DNA from: Pseudomonadota bacterium
GTDB lineage: Bacteria; Pseudomonadota; Alphaproteobacteria; Rickettsiales; UBA6187
Assembly: GCA_027620075.1 (NCBI GenBank)
Contig: JAQCEY010000001.1
Location: 186,001 to 250,000, forward strand
Direction: 5' to 3'
Length of the DNA: 64,000 bases
The notes below the pieces were generated by a model that did no database searches, was not told the DNA's origin, and saw nothing but the letters and a program-made list of their open reading frames with translations. The position numbers were made by a program, and so were the translations under genes. Shown here piece after piece: positions 24,497-36,300 of the stretch. Each line of letters opens with the position of its first letter. Position 1 is the first letter of the stretch.

Positions 24497-26608
24497 GTGC
24501 TTTAAAAATCCTGCATATACAAAATCAAAGAAGGATTTGCCGATACTATATGGCTTTGACTTTAGAACCATTGTTCCCCTTATTATCATGGGGAAGTTTT
24601 TTTCACTATATAGATTATCATTTCCGGCAAATGCCGTGATTGTGTATATACCGCTTTGCGGTACTAATTCCTGCCTTCCCTCCTCCTGTTTTGTGGTAAC
24701 CGCGATTTGTCCGCCATATATTGAAGCCAGATAAGGCTGCTCCATTCTTTCAATCCCAACCGAAGAAACATTATATATAGAGGCATCTACCGTTTTAAAT
24801 GATATATCATCAGGGTAAAATGAAGCCTTTTCATTTGGTTCAAAATATCGAACCACATCTTCTTTTATATAACCTGTTACCACAAGTTCATCAGGCGACA
24901 TAACGGACAAAACCTCCTGCCCTTTTTTGTATGACAGATCGCCTTCTATATAAAATGACGGAAAATATACAATGCCTGAGTGCGGAGCCTTAACAACCAA
25001 CAAGTTTTTCTTTTGCTGAAAGCTTTTATATTCACTTTCCTTTTCGTCCAGTTCTTTCATAGTAGTTTGTAAAATAGACTTATACTCCTCTGATACCGAG
25101 GCAGCTTTATATTTCCATTTTAGAATGTGATATTCAAGCTCAAGCCTTTGCAGGTCATAATTTATGCTTGGCGAATCAAGTACAAGTAATATATCCCCTT
25201 CATTTACACTCTGTCCTTGTTTTGCATATATTTTTTTTATAACAGAATCCGAATCTGCGTATAATACGCTACTGTTTTTAAAATGCATAATGGCAGGAAC
25301 TTCGATACTTGAACGCCACGGAAACAAAATAAACAACATAAAAAGACCGCCAAAAGCCCCTGTTCTTATTAACGTATTCCTCTTAAAGCTAGACATTTTT
25401 AGCGACTTTAAATATTTAATTTTTCTATATAAAGGTAAAATCAACGCAGATGAAATATATAGTACCATCATTGTAATTGCTAACAATTTAAACGCATAGT
25501 TATATATAAGCAGTAATATCACCGTTGTTAAAAATAACCTATATATAAATATCGCCAATCCGAATAACGCAAGTTTCGGTCTTGCCGATTTTTTAATATG
25601 TGACAAATCTTTTAATGTTTTTACACCGAATATATATTTGTCGATATAATAGTTAAGATAATGACCGGCAGCCTGATGTAAATTAGGAATTTTTACTATA
25701 TCGGATAATACGAAATAACCGTCAAATCTCATGAACGGATTAGCATTTATAAATAAAGACGCTATCCATGCCGTGCCGGATAAGACGAATGCGATACTGC
25801 GAATAGTTCCGTCAGGAAGCAGCAGCCATAATATGCTGCAAATTGCAGCTACATATATTTCACTTATAACACCTGCCGAAGATATCAGGATTCTTTTTTT
25901 TCGGTTGTTCAATGACCATGTGTGGGTAGTATCTGTAAATAATACGGGCCAAAATACGAGTATGGCAACTCCCATTGACGACACTTTACACCCGTAATAC
26001 TTTGATACCGTGGCATGTGCAAATTCGTGTACAATCTTAACAATTACAATCGCAAGTATCCAAAGACCTATCTCATTTATATTCAGAAAATATTTAAACG
26101 TTGATAGGTAGCTTTCAAAGTTCTTTATTATTCCGAATGCACCTATAAAAATTACAAACATCATTGCAATATTGAATTGTATTGTAAACATCCATTTACA
26201 ATATGGAAGTATGGCATTTAATATTTTTTCAGGTCTTAGAAGATGTATGCGATAAAAGAAAAGCTTCTGAAACTTAGCTAAAAAAGGCAACTTGTTTTTT
26301 TTATCCGCTCCAAATGCGGTAGTAAAGTTGCTATGTTGCAGCAACCTTGCCATAACTAAAAATCGGAAGAACTCATCAAAATGTTCGGGAGTTATTGTCT
26401 TTTTATAGACAACTCTTAAAGCCTCGATAATCTTGTTTTTATCCGCAAGGTGCCACAAAGACAAGATTAAGTATTCAATGTAACCCACTTGATAAAAACG
26501 ATGAACTATGCTGTCATATATAAGCCAACTTTGCGAACTGCCCCTTTCTCCGTCTTCAGGGTACACGCTTAAATTCTCTCTTAATTTAGGCAATTGTGTT
26601 TCTGACAA
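24485..26608 (-). CDS. Site-2-protease-like (M50) membrane protein fused to HlyD-type adaptor
   Basis: The 707-residue protein has an N-terminal cytoplasmic region (1-135), a membrane part with the M50 zinc motif HEFAH at 194-198, NPFMRFDGY at 290-298 as the second metal-ligand motif, and further helices to ~430. After a last helix the C-terminus (~440-700) is a HlyD-like adaptor: a lipoyl half-motif GQSVNEGDILLVLDSP, a coiled coil (~485-540), and the second half VKAPHSGIVYFPS. Such M50/HlyD fusions are usually encoded next to giant adhesins and bacteriocin-type exporters. It is the last gene of the adhesin locus, three bases after the GAF-HlyD gene. It may process or pull the adhesin through the inner membrane; protease activity looks possible since both motifs are intact. 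Confidence 0.88.
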   Translation of the reverse strand: MSETQLPKLRENLSVYPEDGERGSSQSWLIYDSIVHRFYQVGYIEYLILSLWHLADKNKIIEALRVVYKKTITPEHFDEFFRFLVMARLLQHSNFTTAFGADKKNKLPFLAKFQKLFFYRIHLLRPEKILNAILPYCKWMFTIQFNIAMMFVIFIGAFGIIKNFESYLSTFKYFLNINEIGLWILAIVIVKIVHEFAHATVSKYYGCKVSSMGVAILVFWPVLFTDTTHTWSLNNRKKRILISSAGVISEIYVAAICSILWLLLPDGTIRSIAFVLSGTAWIASLFINANPFMRFDGYFVLSDIVKIPNLHQAAGHYLNYYIDKYIFGVKTLKDLSHIKKSARPKLALFGLAIFIYRLFLTTVILLLIYNYAFKLLAITMMVLYISSALILPLYRKIKYLKSLKMSSFKRNTLIRTGAFGGLFMLFILFPWRSSIEVPAIMHFKNSSVLYADSDSVIKKIYAKQGQSVNEGDILLVLDSPSINYDLQRLELEYHILKWKYKAASVSEEYKSILQTTMKELDEKESEYKSFQQKKNLLVVKAPHSGIVYFPSFYIEGDLSYKKGQEVLSVMSPDELVVTGYIKEDVVRYFEPNEKASFYPDDISFKTVDASIYNVSSVGIERMEQPYLASIYGGQIAVTTKQEEGRQELVPQSGIYTITAFAGNDNLYSEKNFPMIIRGTMVLKSKPYSIGKSFFDFVYAGFLKHSSF

Positions 26609-26610
26609 TT

Positions 26611-27966
26611 TTAGAATCCGATTTTGCGTCTTAAATAAGATAATGGTTTTCTAAGCAGGTAATATACCAAAGGAACACTTTCGGCATATAGTTTAGCAGA
26701 GCCTCTTAAACCGATTCTCGGGCGTTCATCTTCGCTGACGTTATTAAAACCGGCTCTTATCTGGTAGGCTAATACACCGTCAGGCGTAACTTCCGCTTCA
26801 TAAGATGAATATGTTATTTTAGCTTCTAACGGGTCTCTTGGTGCGGTATTGAGGAAAAATTTTACTATGCCGTCTTCCTTAAAGTTAATAGCATCATTGA
26901 CAGGTAAGAAAATGTCTAACGCACTTTCCTTCTCATCGGATAGTAGCATTATATTTTCACCGGTTTTTACCGGACGACCTTCCAGCTTGTGAGTCTGGTC
27001 AAATATAATAAGTCCTGATTTTGGGGCATATATATCGGTCTTACCCAATAGGTATTTGTAATATTCCAGTTCCGCTATATTTTTTTCTATTTCTTTTTTG
27101 AAAACGGGTATTTTTTCTTTTTGCTTATTATCACTTAACCCCGACTTACTCGCAACCTTATGCTGGGTTATTACAAGAGCAAGCTTTTTCTCTAATATAT
27201 TAAGCTGTGACTGAATATTTTCTTTGTTGAGTGAAAATAATTTAGTTCCTTTTTCCACAAAATTATTTGGTGGCACATGTATCTTTTCAATAACGCCGTC
27301 TATTTCACTTCTTATATATACCGGCTTACCGGAAACAACTTCCGCAGGTGCTAATACCGTCAACGGCACTTGCACAACAAATAAAATAAACAGTATTGCG
27401 GAAATAACTACGGCATAACTGGTTTTTGAGAAGAATTTATTTACAATTTTCTTCCAAAATGCCTGATGCAGTATATCCGGATTAAAGCACCCAAGGCATA
27501 ATGCATAACAATATCTAAGGTTGTCCAGCAATACCATTTCACGTTTATGCCATAATTCACTACGTGATAGTATTAAAACACCTACAACCTGCTTATGTAA
27601 TTCAAGCTCAACAATAATAGTATGCTTAAAAAGGTGGTCTTTAGCAGAATCGGCATAATGACCTTTTAAGTCGGTATGGGAAATTTTTTCAATCGGCTCG
27701 GTTCTTTTTCTTTTTACTATATGCTTTAAAAGCTCAATAACCGGAACATTTTTATTATCTAAGTCTACGTCGGTGAATTTGACAAATTCATTACCTGATT
27801 TTAGCCATAATACACCGAAATCATAGCTGACTATCTGTCTTGTTTTATGAATTATAAGGTTATAGAGTTCTTCGGGAGTTTTTTGTAAAGATGCCTCCTG
27901 CTCAAGCTTTACAAGAGCCGCCAGATCTTTAGTCGACTGTACGAGATTCGGTATTTGCTTGTCCAT
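26611..27966 (-). CDS. GAF-like domain / HlyD adaptor membrane protein
   Basis: The 451-residue protein starts with a GAF-like cytoplasmic domain (~1-165; VSYDFGVLWL, VVGVLILSRSE) followed by one clear membrane helix (~185-207, YAVVISAILFILFVVQVPL). The rest is a periplasmic HlyD adaptor: IRSEIDGVIEKIHVPPNNFVEKG, a coiled coil (~250-300), and a returning IYAPKSGLIIF half plus a beta-barrel. It is sandwiched between the M50-HlyD gene (2-base gap) and the short adaptor (3-base gap) and belongs to one operon. The GAF domain could sense a small ligand and gate export, but no ligand residues can be named. Confidence 0.85.
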   Translation of the reverse strand: MDKQIPNLVQSTKDLAALVKLEQEASLQKTPEELYNLIIHKTRQIVSYDFGVLWLKSGNEFVKFTDVDLDNKNVPVIELLKHIVKRKRTEPIEKISHTDLKGHYADSAKDHLFKHTIIVELELHKQVVGVLILSRSELWHKREMVLLDNLRYCYALCLGCFNPDILHQAFWKKIVNKFFSKTSYAVVISAILFILFVVQVPLTVLAPAEVVSGKPVYIRSEIDGVIEKIHVPPNNFVEKGTKLFSLNKENIQSQLNILEKKLALVITQHKVASKSGLSDNKQKEKIPVFKKEIEKNIAELEYYKYLLGKTDIYAPKSGLIIFDQTHKLEGRPVKTGENIMLLSDEKESALDIFLPVNDAINFKEDGIVKFFLNTAPRDPLEAKITYSSYEAEVTPDGVLAYQIRAGFNNVSEDERPRIGLRGSAKLYAESVPLVYYLLRKPLSYLRRKIGF

Positions 27967-27969
27967 ATT

Positions 27970-28755
27970 CTACTTTTCAAAAAAGGCCGTAACACTCATT
28001 CCGGGCTTCAATATTTTATCTTTATTGGAAATAGCACCTTTAATCTTAATAGATTGGCTAACAGGGTCAATCTTTGCACCGACGGTAGTAATCTGTGCTT
28101 TATATGATTTTCCCAACTCTGACACGTTAACGTTGAATTCCTTGTCTTTTTTAAGCCATGTTACCCACTGTGAAGGAACAAGTAACTCAATTTCAAGCAC
28201 CGAATCATCAAGGATTTTTAAAACAGGCTCACCTTTTTTTACATATTCGTAATTCTGCCTTAAAACCTCTTCCACAACGCCTGAATATGGAGCTTTAATT
28301 TTACAATTTCTGACTCTTTCGGAAATTATAGAAACTTCCGCTGCCGATTCTTCCGCTTTATATACGGCAAGTTTATAATCAAGCTGGCTTATTGAAGATA
28401 GTTCGTCAAGTTTGGTATTGACCTTTACCCTTGTATCATCTGCATTTTTAGCGGCTTGTGCTTTTTTAAGCTCGGCACGTTCTATACTGCAATTAAATTC
28501 TACTAAGGTATCACCTTTTTTAAACGCATCACTATCAGATACGTTTATAGCGGTAATGCTAGCCGTTGTCTCACTGGATATTAAGGCGTATTTCACCGGC
28601 TGTAACTGACCTTTAATTCCGTCCGAAACATTAGCGACACTATCCTCTTTATCAAGAAGCCCGTTAGCATAATCGCTATACTCAAGCTCGGCAGCATAGG
28701 TTGCTACACTGCCGAGTGCCGATATTATAAAAACTAAGTTAGATAAAAGTTTCAT
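27970..28755 (-). CDS. Short periplasmic adaptor (RND/HlyD type)
   Basis: The 261-residue protein has a signal peptide (to ~21, TYAAELEY) and a compact membrane-fusion-protein architecture: lipoyl half ASITAINVSDSDAFKKGDTLVEF, a short coiled coil (~85-125), the second lipoyl half CKIKAPYSGVVEEV, and a barrel ending in LKPGMSVTAFFEK. This is the typical periplasmic adaptor that docks to a TolC channel. It is directly downstream of the TolC-like gene. There is no RND pump or ABC ATPase in the cluster, so its inner-membrane partners are probably the two larger HlyD-bearing proteins. Confidence 0.9.
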   Translation of the reverse strand: MKLLSNLVFIISALGSVATYAAELEYSDYANGLLDKEDSVANVSDGIKGQLQPVKYALISSETTASITAINVSDSDAFKKGDTLVEFNCSIERAELKKAQAAKNADDTRVKVNTKLDELSSISQLDYKLAVYKAEESAAEVSIISERVRNCKIKAPYSGVVEEVLRQNYEYVKKGEPVLKILDDSVLEIELLVPSQWVTWLKKDKEFNVNVSELGKSYKAQITTVGAKIDPVSQSIKIKGAISNKDKILKPGMSVTAFFEK

Positions 28756-28772
28756 TTAAAAATTTATCCGTA

Positions 28773-30344
28773 CTAATATATACCGTTAACATCAGTCTGC
28801 TTAGGTCTTTCTTTTATGCTTGCTATAACCGAAGTCATTGTTTGACCGGATACGGCAGCAAATTGCTCCTTAAAGTGATCTGATAACAAATATATATTAT
28901 GGTACTCACCGTCAATGTCAACTACATCATAACCGACAGAGAATAATAACCTGCCGAATGCATTCTGGAAATTTGCATATGACTGAAATTCCTGAAGTTT
29001 TGTAGATATAGCCGCAGCAGAAGTTTTAATACGCTCTAGCTCTATCTCAACTTCGTTCCTCGCAGAAATATCAACTAGCCTGCTAATCTGCTCGTCAATG
29101 TCACTTACCTTACGTGCTTGGTCAAGATTTTCCATTGAGTTTTCATAGTCTTTGTAAGATATGTTAACTTGTGAAAGAATCGCAACCTGTAAAGCCATAC
29201 GCTTCTGAATAGCAAGATCTTCCTGAACTTCCGCAGCATTTATCCTTGTTTTATATGTAGCTATATCGACAAGGTTAGCCGTAACTTGAGCGCTGGCATT
29301 TTGCCACCACTGGTCAACTAGGAAGCTGTTACTATCGAAGTTTTCCGCAGCTTTCAACTCAAGCCCCGGAAGTAGTCTTAGCATTGCTTTTTTAGTCTCG
29401 GCATAGCTGATTTTGTGCCTGTAGATTTCTTCACGAAGCTCAGGACGTTCAACTAAAGCCATCTCAATAAGCTCTTCTTTACCGATATTAACTATAGGTA
29501 TCTCTTCAAAATCCAACTCATCAAAAGAAAGTTCGTAACCTTTCTCCATAGGTATGTTCAAAAGTTGATATAGTTCTATTTCAGCTTTTTCAAGATCGTC
29601 TTTAACAGCTTTCATTTCTTGCAATATCTGCATTAATGAACGTTGGAAACGCAAAGACTCCAAAGGCGGTCTTAACTTTTGCTCCTCAACTTTTTCGGCT
29701 TTTCTTAAAGCGGCTTTAACCTGTACGATTATATTGTCAACCCTTTCCTTCAAAGCCTGTGATGCGGCAGCTTTCCAGTAAGCTTCCCTTACCCTTACTA
29801 AAAGCCCCTGCAACGCTTTACGTCTAAGCTCTTTAGCGATAAGCACTTTATTGGCTTCCTGTTTAGCCTGATAATAGCTCACACCAAAATCAATAACATT
29901 CCAAGAGAAAGTAAGGTCACCGTATGAACGATCCCTGTCCTCGGAAGTCGATGGCTCTAAAGACTGCAATCCCGTAGCAAGCGACTCGGAATTAGATACC
30001 CTTGCAGGGTTTCTGTGCGACGCACCTACTGTGGAATTCAGTTTCGGATACATATTGAATTTAGCTACGTCAAACTGCCCTTGTGCAACAGCTTGCTCTA
30101 ATAGCTGAACCCTGTAATCCAGATTATTTACTAAGGCCATAGCCATAGCGTCATAGATTGTAACAGGCTTATCAACCGAAACTCTGTTTTCAGCTATAAA
30201 TTTAGCGTCCTGTTTCACTACTTTTTTAATTTCATCTTCTGTCAAAGGTTCAATCTTTGTAGCACAAGATGTTAAAAATAATGCAGTAAATACCGTACAA
30301 CCTGCCGATACAAACTTTTGATTAATCGAATTTAAATTAAACAC
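28773..30344 (-). CDS. TolC-family outer membrane channel lipoprotein
   Basis: The 523-residue protein has a signal sequence with lipobox LTSC at ~24-27, so it is probably a lipoprotein. Two repeats of long helical coiled coils with VREAYWKAAASQAL, QLRPPLESLR-like and ERPELREEIYRHKI segments are characteristic of OEP/TolC channels. It is the outer-membrane conduit of the adhesin locus, located 17 bases downstream of the giant adhesin gene and directly upstream of the short adaptor. Length fits the family. Confidence 0.9.
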   Translation of the reverse strand: MFNLNSINQKFVSAGCTVFTALFLTSCATKIEPLTEDEIKKVVKQDAKFIAENRVSVDKPVTIYDAMAMALVNNLDYRVQLLEQAVAQGQFDVAKFNMYPKLNSTVGASHRNPARVSNSESLATGLQSLEPSTSEDRDRSYGDLTFSWNVIDFGVSYYQAKQEANKVLIAKELRRKALQGLLVRVREAYWKAAASQALKERVDNIIVQVKAALRKAEKVEEQKLRPPLESLRFQRSLMQILQEMKAVKDDLEKAEIELYQLLNIPMEKGYELSFDELDFEEIPIVNIGKEELIEMALVERPELREEIYRHKISYAETKKAMLRLLPGLELKAAENFDSNSFLVDQWWQNASAQVTANLVDIATYKTRINAAEVQEDLAIQKRMALQVAILSQVNISYKDYENSMENLDQARKVSDIDEQISRLVDISARNEVEIELERIKTSAAAISTKLQEFQSYANFQNAFGRLLFSVGYDVVDIDGEYHNIYLLSDHFKEQFAAVSGQTMTSVIASIKERPKQTDVNGIY

Positions 30345-30360
30345 TTTTAGTCCTCACTTT

Positions 30361-33300
30361 TTAAGCGGCGTACATGTTCTTGATAAGTTCAAGAGCACGA
30401 CTATCCAACTCAGTTTTTAAATTATTATTTAATTGTTTAGAAAATGGAACAAATCCATCATTAAACTCATGCTTAGTAAACTCATTAAATTCTTTTAATA
30501 AAGCTTCAAAAGCGGCATCCACAGGTGTAGAATTTTCCGAGATATCTTCATCTTCCTCATTCTCACCGTTTTCTTCCTCCAAGAATGCAATATTATTTTC
30601 ATCAAGTAATATTAGCGTGAATGTTGATTCGGCTTCATTGCCTTCATCGTCTTTAGCCGTAACTAAAATTTCGAAATTCTCATTCGGCAGATCAGGAGGT
30701 GATATTTTAAATTCACCTTTATCCGCATCAAACTCCATCCATGCAGGTAAGTCTGATCCGTCGGCCATTAATGCCTCGAATTTTATTTCTTTATCGTCCC
30801 TATGCTCAAAGCTTGCTCTTGGAATACCGAATGTTTGAGAGCCTTCAGACTTCTTAACCACATCAGGTAATTCAAATACAAGTCTTAACGCATAGTCGGA
30901 GTAATCAAAATTACTTATTTTTCCATAAGGGTCGTAACTACCTATATCACCAAGTTTTCCCGGATTTAATGAGTTATTTGATGTTTCAGGCGTTCCGTCG
31001 GAATCATCCTCATCATTTGTACCCGGACCGAAATCAGGCAATGTAAGCGGTTTTACCGTTACCGTAACAAGAGCAGGTAATGACGTATTATTGTCATTAT
31101 CAATCACTCTGTAAGTAAAGGTATCCGTACCTGAAAATCCTCCGTTCGGGTTATAAACTATCGAACCGTTAGGATTAACGGTAATAGTACCGTGGCTAGG
31201 CTGATTTACAGGGATAACATCGACAATTGTTCCGTCAACATCATTATCATTGGCAAGTACGTTAATAGTTATTGACTGCCCCTGAACGGTTGTCGCCGAA
31301 TCAGGTCTTGCAATCGGTGCTTCTTCTGAAGAAACAACCTCTACTGTAACCGTACCGGTATCAGTACCTCCATTGCCGTCAGAAACCACATAAGTAAATG
31401 TATCCGTGCCGGAGAATCCTTGGTTAGGAGTATAAACCGCTTCACCGTTTACTATGGCAACAGTACCGTTCGCACCATTAGTTACCGACTGTAAACTTAA
31501 TGTATCACCTTCAATATCAGTGTCATTGTCAACAACATCAACCGATACTGCGGTATTTTCTGAAGTAAATGCCGAATCATCAACCGCTACAGGATTGTCA
31601 TTAACAGGGAGAACCGTAACTTCAACATTAGCCTGAGCAAAACCGCCCTGTCCGTCAGTAATTACATAAGTAGTAAATGTATCCGTACCGAAGAAGTTAG
31701 GATTAGGAGTATATATCACTTCACCGTTTACAACTTGCGTAGTTCCGTTATTACCGTTTGTTACAAAGTCAATCTGAATAGTATCGCCGTCAACATCAAA
31801 ATCATTGGCAAGCACATCTATCGTTACAGGAACGTCCTCATCGGTAATAGCAAAGTCATCAAGTGCAACAGGAGCATCATTTACAGGATTAACCGTTACG
31901 GTTACAGTGCCTGTATGAGTCTCGGTGCCGTCAGTGATAGTATATGTAAATGTATCTACACCGTTGAAATCCGCATTAGGAGTGTATTTAACCTGACCGT
32001 TTTCAATCACAACAGTGCCGTTTGAGCCGTCAGTTACCGAAACGATAGACAACGTATCACCGTCAACATCTTCATCATTGGCAAGAACGTCTATAACAAC
32101 AGGAGTCTCCTCATCGGTTGTAGCCACATCATCAAGTGCAACAGGAGCATCATTTACAGGATTAACCGTTACGGTTACAGTGCCTGTATGAGTCTCGGTG
32201 CCGCCGTCTGATACTGCATAAGTGAATGTGTCTGTTCCTACAAAATCAGCATCAGGAGTATATACGGCTTTCCCGTTTACTATGGTTACCGTTCCATGTG
32301 AACCGTGAGAAACCGACTGTAGAGTCAAAGTGTCACCTTCTATATCAGTATCGTTTGCTAAAACATCTATTTCTACAGGAGTGTCTTCATCGGTTGTAAC
32401 ATTATCAGGATTAGCCACCGGAGCATCATTAATAGGTAGAACGTTTACCTTTACAGTTCCGGTAGATGTTTCACCGTTACCGTCGTCAATTGTATATGTG
32501 AAACTATCCTGACCGTAGAAATTAGCATTAGGAGTATATTTTACCTGACCGTTTTCGATTACTACGGTGCCGTTAGTGCCATTTGTTACCGAAGTGATAG
32601 TTAACGTATCACCGTCAGCATCAGTATCGTTATCAAGCACATCGATTAATATTGCAACATCTTCTAATGTTGTAGCATTATCTTTGTTGGCAACAGGAGC
32701 ATCATTAGTGTTCTCTACATTAATAGTAACATTTGCCACATTGCTGGTTTGGTCGGCAACATTTACCAAGAATGTAAGGTCATTTGCGTCCCAATCCGAG
32801 TTAACATAAAGGTCTTCAAAAGTAACCTGTAACTTGCTTTGACCGTTTACATCAACTTTTCCGGTAACAACATGCTCAAGACCGTTAGGGTTTAATTCGG
32901 CAGCATTACTATGGAATACACCTTTATCTGCACCGGCATTAAAGTCAACCCAGTTATCGTTAGAGTCTTTATATTGAAGATTAAACTGGCTTTGTCCGGC
33001 TACTGCCCCATTGTAATTCGCAGGCTGACCGTTAGCATCAACAAATCTTATTTCCGAAGCATCATTTAATCCGGTATCACCACCGTCGGCAGCAAGGAAA
33101 AACCCTAAGAAATGCCCTTCAGCCAGATTTCCGATAACCGAATCAGGCTGAGAACCTGATATTTTTGACCAGATAACATCAGTTTCTACGATATTACCGT
33201 CACAATCATATATATAGTAGCCGAGAGTATTATTAAATCCGGCAGATTTGCTTACAAACGAAACAGATACCTCATGCTCACCCGGATCGGTAACTACAAC

Positions 33301-36300
33301 AGCGTCCATTCCGTTACCGTTCGGAGAACCGAGAGTCGGAGTTTGGTAATCAGCTAAACTATCAAAAGCTTCATACGGTACATGAATTGAATATTGGAAA
33401 TTATCAATACCGTCTACACCCTGATTAGGCACAAACCTGATTGTTGCATTAGTGCCAACCATGTCGCCGTTATTTAGCTGAGTCATATTCTGACCGTCAA
33501 CCAAATAAAGAGTTCCGTTAGCAGGAGTAGATTCAATAATTACTTTTGCAGAAGCAGGAAGTAAGTGTACTCCCTCATCATTTTCCAATAGGTCGGATAC
33601 TTGTATATCTAGCGGAGTGTCTTCCCCGGTTATTAGCTCGGAAGTCAGGTTATCACCGTCATTTGCGGTATAGCTGTCATCATGTGCTTGCAGATTGTCA
33701 GCTACTGGGCATACATGTACTGTAACCGTAGCAGTTGAAGTTCCGCCTTTGCCATCTGATATAGTATAAGTAAATGTATCTACACCGTTGAAATCGGCGT
33801 TAGGCGTATATTTTACCTGACCGTTTTCGATTACAACAGTACCGTTTGCACCGTCAGTTACATCTGTAATTGTTAATGCATCTGAATCAGCGTCAGTATC
33901 ATTGATTAATACGTTTATAGCTACGGCAGTATCTTCATATGTGGCAACAACATCATCAAGTGCAACAGGTGCATCATTTAAAGAATCCACGTTAACGGTT
34001 ACAGTAGCCGTATCCGTGCCGCCATTACCGTCAGATACCGTATAAGTAAATGTGTCCGTACCGTTAAAGTTATTATTAGGAGTATATTTTATCTGCCCGT
34101 TAACTATCTGTGCGATTCCGCTTGCAGGATTTGACACTGAAGTGATTGTTAATGCATCACCATCAACATCGTCATCATTTGATAACACATCAATAGTTAT
34201 CGGAGTATCTTCATCCGTAGTTACAGTATCATCTTCAGCTAAAGGTGCATCATTTATCGGATTAACAGTAACATTAACCGTACCGGTGCTTGTCTCGCCA
34301 TTGCCGTCAGTTATAGTATAAGTGAACGAATCGTTACCGTTGAAATCAGCATTAGGTGTGTATTTTACCTGACCGCTTTCTATTACAACAGTGCCGTTTT
34401 GACCGTCTGTTACCGAAACGATAGTTAACGTATCACCGTCAACATCATCATCATTGGCAAGAACGTCTATAACTACAGGAGTGTCCTCATTTGTAGTAAC
34501 ATTATCCGTATTAGCAACAGGAGCGTCATTTACCGGAGTAACTTCTACAGTTACAGTAGCCGTATCGGTTCCGCCGTTTCCGTCTTCAACAGTATATGTG
34601 AATGTGTCGGTTCCTACAAAATCGGCATAAGGTGTATATTTCACCTGACCGTTTTCTATTACAACAGTGCCGTTTTGACCGTCTGTTACCGAAACGATAG
34701 TTAACGTATCACCGTCAATATCATCATCGTTATTAAGAACATCAATTAATACAGGTGTGTCTTCAGCAGTTGTAATCGAATCATCACCGGCAACAGGAGC
34801 ATCATTTACAGGGCATACTTCAATCGTTACAGTAGCGGTAGAAGTTGAAGGGTTTGAATCCAACAATTTGACGTTATCTATTAAACCGCCGTAAGTATCA
34901 TCGGTTCCATCTGCCCTGAACTCTAATCTTGCAGTATCCTTACCGACTGTTGAAACATTGTAGCTGTATGTCTTCCACCCGCTCGCAGCGGCAGTTATAG
35001 TATCTAGCAATTCACCGTCCCAGTAAACTTCTATAACACTGCTTGCAGCAGTATCGCCATAATTACGAGCCGAATAGTCGAACTGAAGAAGCAACTCATC
35101 ATTGGCATTACTTACATCAACATCTTGGTACATATTACTGTTAGTATCATCGGCAAAATGCGAGTCTAGCTCAACTTTTTGATTTCCGTCAGTAGCACCT
35201 ATACCACCTGTATTTCCGGTCTGAATCTCAATTCCGGCACCTATATCGGTTTGCCATCCTGTTATTCCGTTAGGGTAAACTTCCCATGCACCGTTATGGT
35301 CGCTTACATTGTCAGCTTCAAAGCTGCCATTTATGATAAGGTTGTTAGAATAATTACCCTGACCGGTTGATATGGTATATGTAAATGTATCGGTTCCGTT
35401 AAAGTCAGGTTTAGGAGTATAAACTAAATTACCGTTAACGTCTTCGGTGATAGTACCGTTGGAAGGCTGCGTAAAGCTTACTATTGAGCCGTTTCCATCA
35501 TCATTAGCCAATAGGTCGTCAGGATTTATCGTTAAAGGCGTATCTTCAAATGCCTTTAAAGTGTCATCATTTGCTGCAACAGAGCTATTGATTATTGCAT
35601 CAATATAATTGATGTCCACGTGCTTAAAGCCTTCTCCGGGAATCTCTCTGAATGCACATGCAACTATAGTTTCATTTGTTGAATCATTTGAAGATGATGT
35701 AAACTTTAATGTTTGTAGTGCGGCAAGTATGTCATCACCCTTACCTTTGAACCATAGTGAGTTAGTTCCGTTAGCACCCTTGTGAATAACTACGGAGCCA
35801 TTATCCAATAAGCTTTGGTCTATAGAAACATTATGCGGCGAACCAATAGTTTCAAGGTCAACACCAATCAGATAGTTTTCATCCGATTTGAAGTCTTCAG
35901 TAGAAAATAGCGGATCGTCAGAGGCAAAAACAAAATCCTCACCCAGACCTATTGTGAATGCATCGGAGAAATGCATATCAGGATTAGGGCAAACATCAAC
36001 AGTTACCGTAGCAGTGTCAGTTCCTCCATTACCATCATTTACCGTATATGTGAATGTGTCAGTACCTGAAAAACCTTGATTCGGAGTGTAAAGAACCAGT
36101 CCGTTTACTATCTCGGCAGTTCCGTTATTACCGTTGGTTACCGATGCTATAGTTAAAGAATCGCCATCACCGTCAGTATCATTAGCAAGTACGTTTATAG
36201 AAACGGGAACATTCTCATACGCATCAACATTATCATTCTGAGCGTCAGGATTTACATTAACATGTGTTACGGTAACAGTTACTTTTGCAGTATCGGTGCC

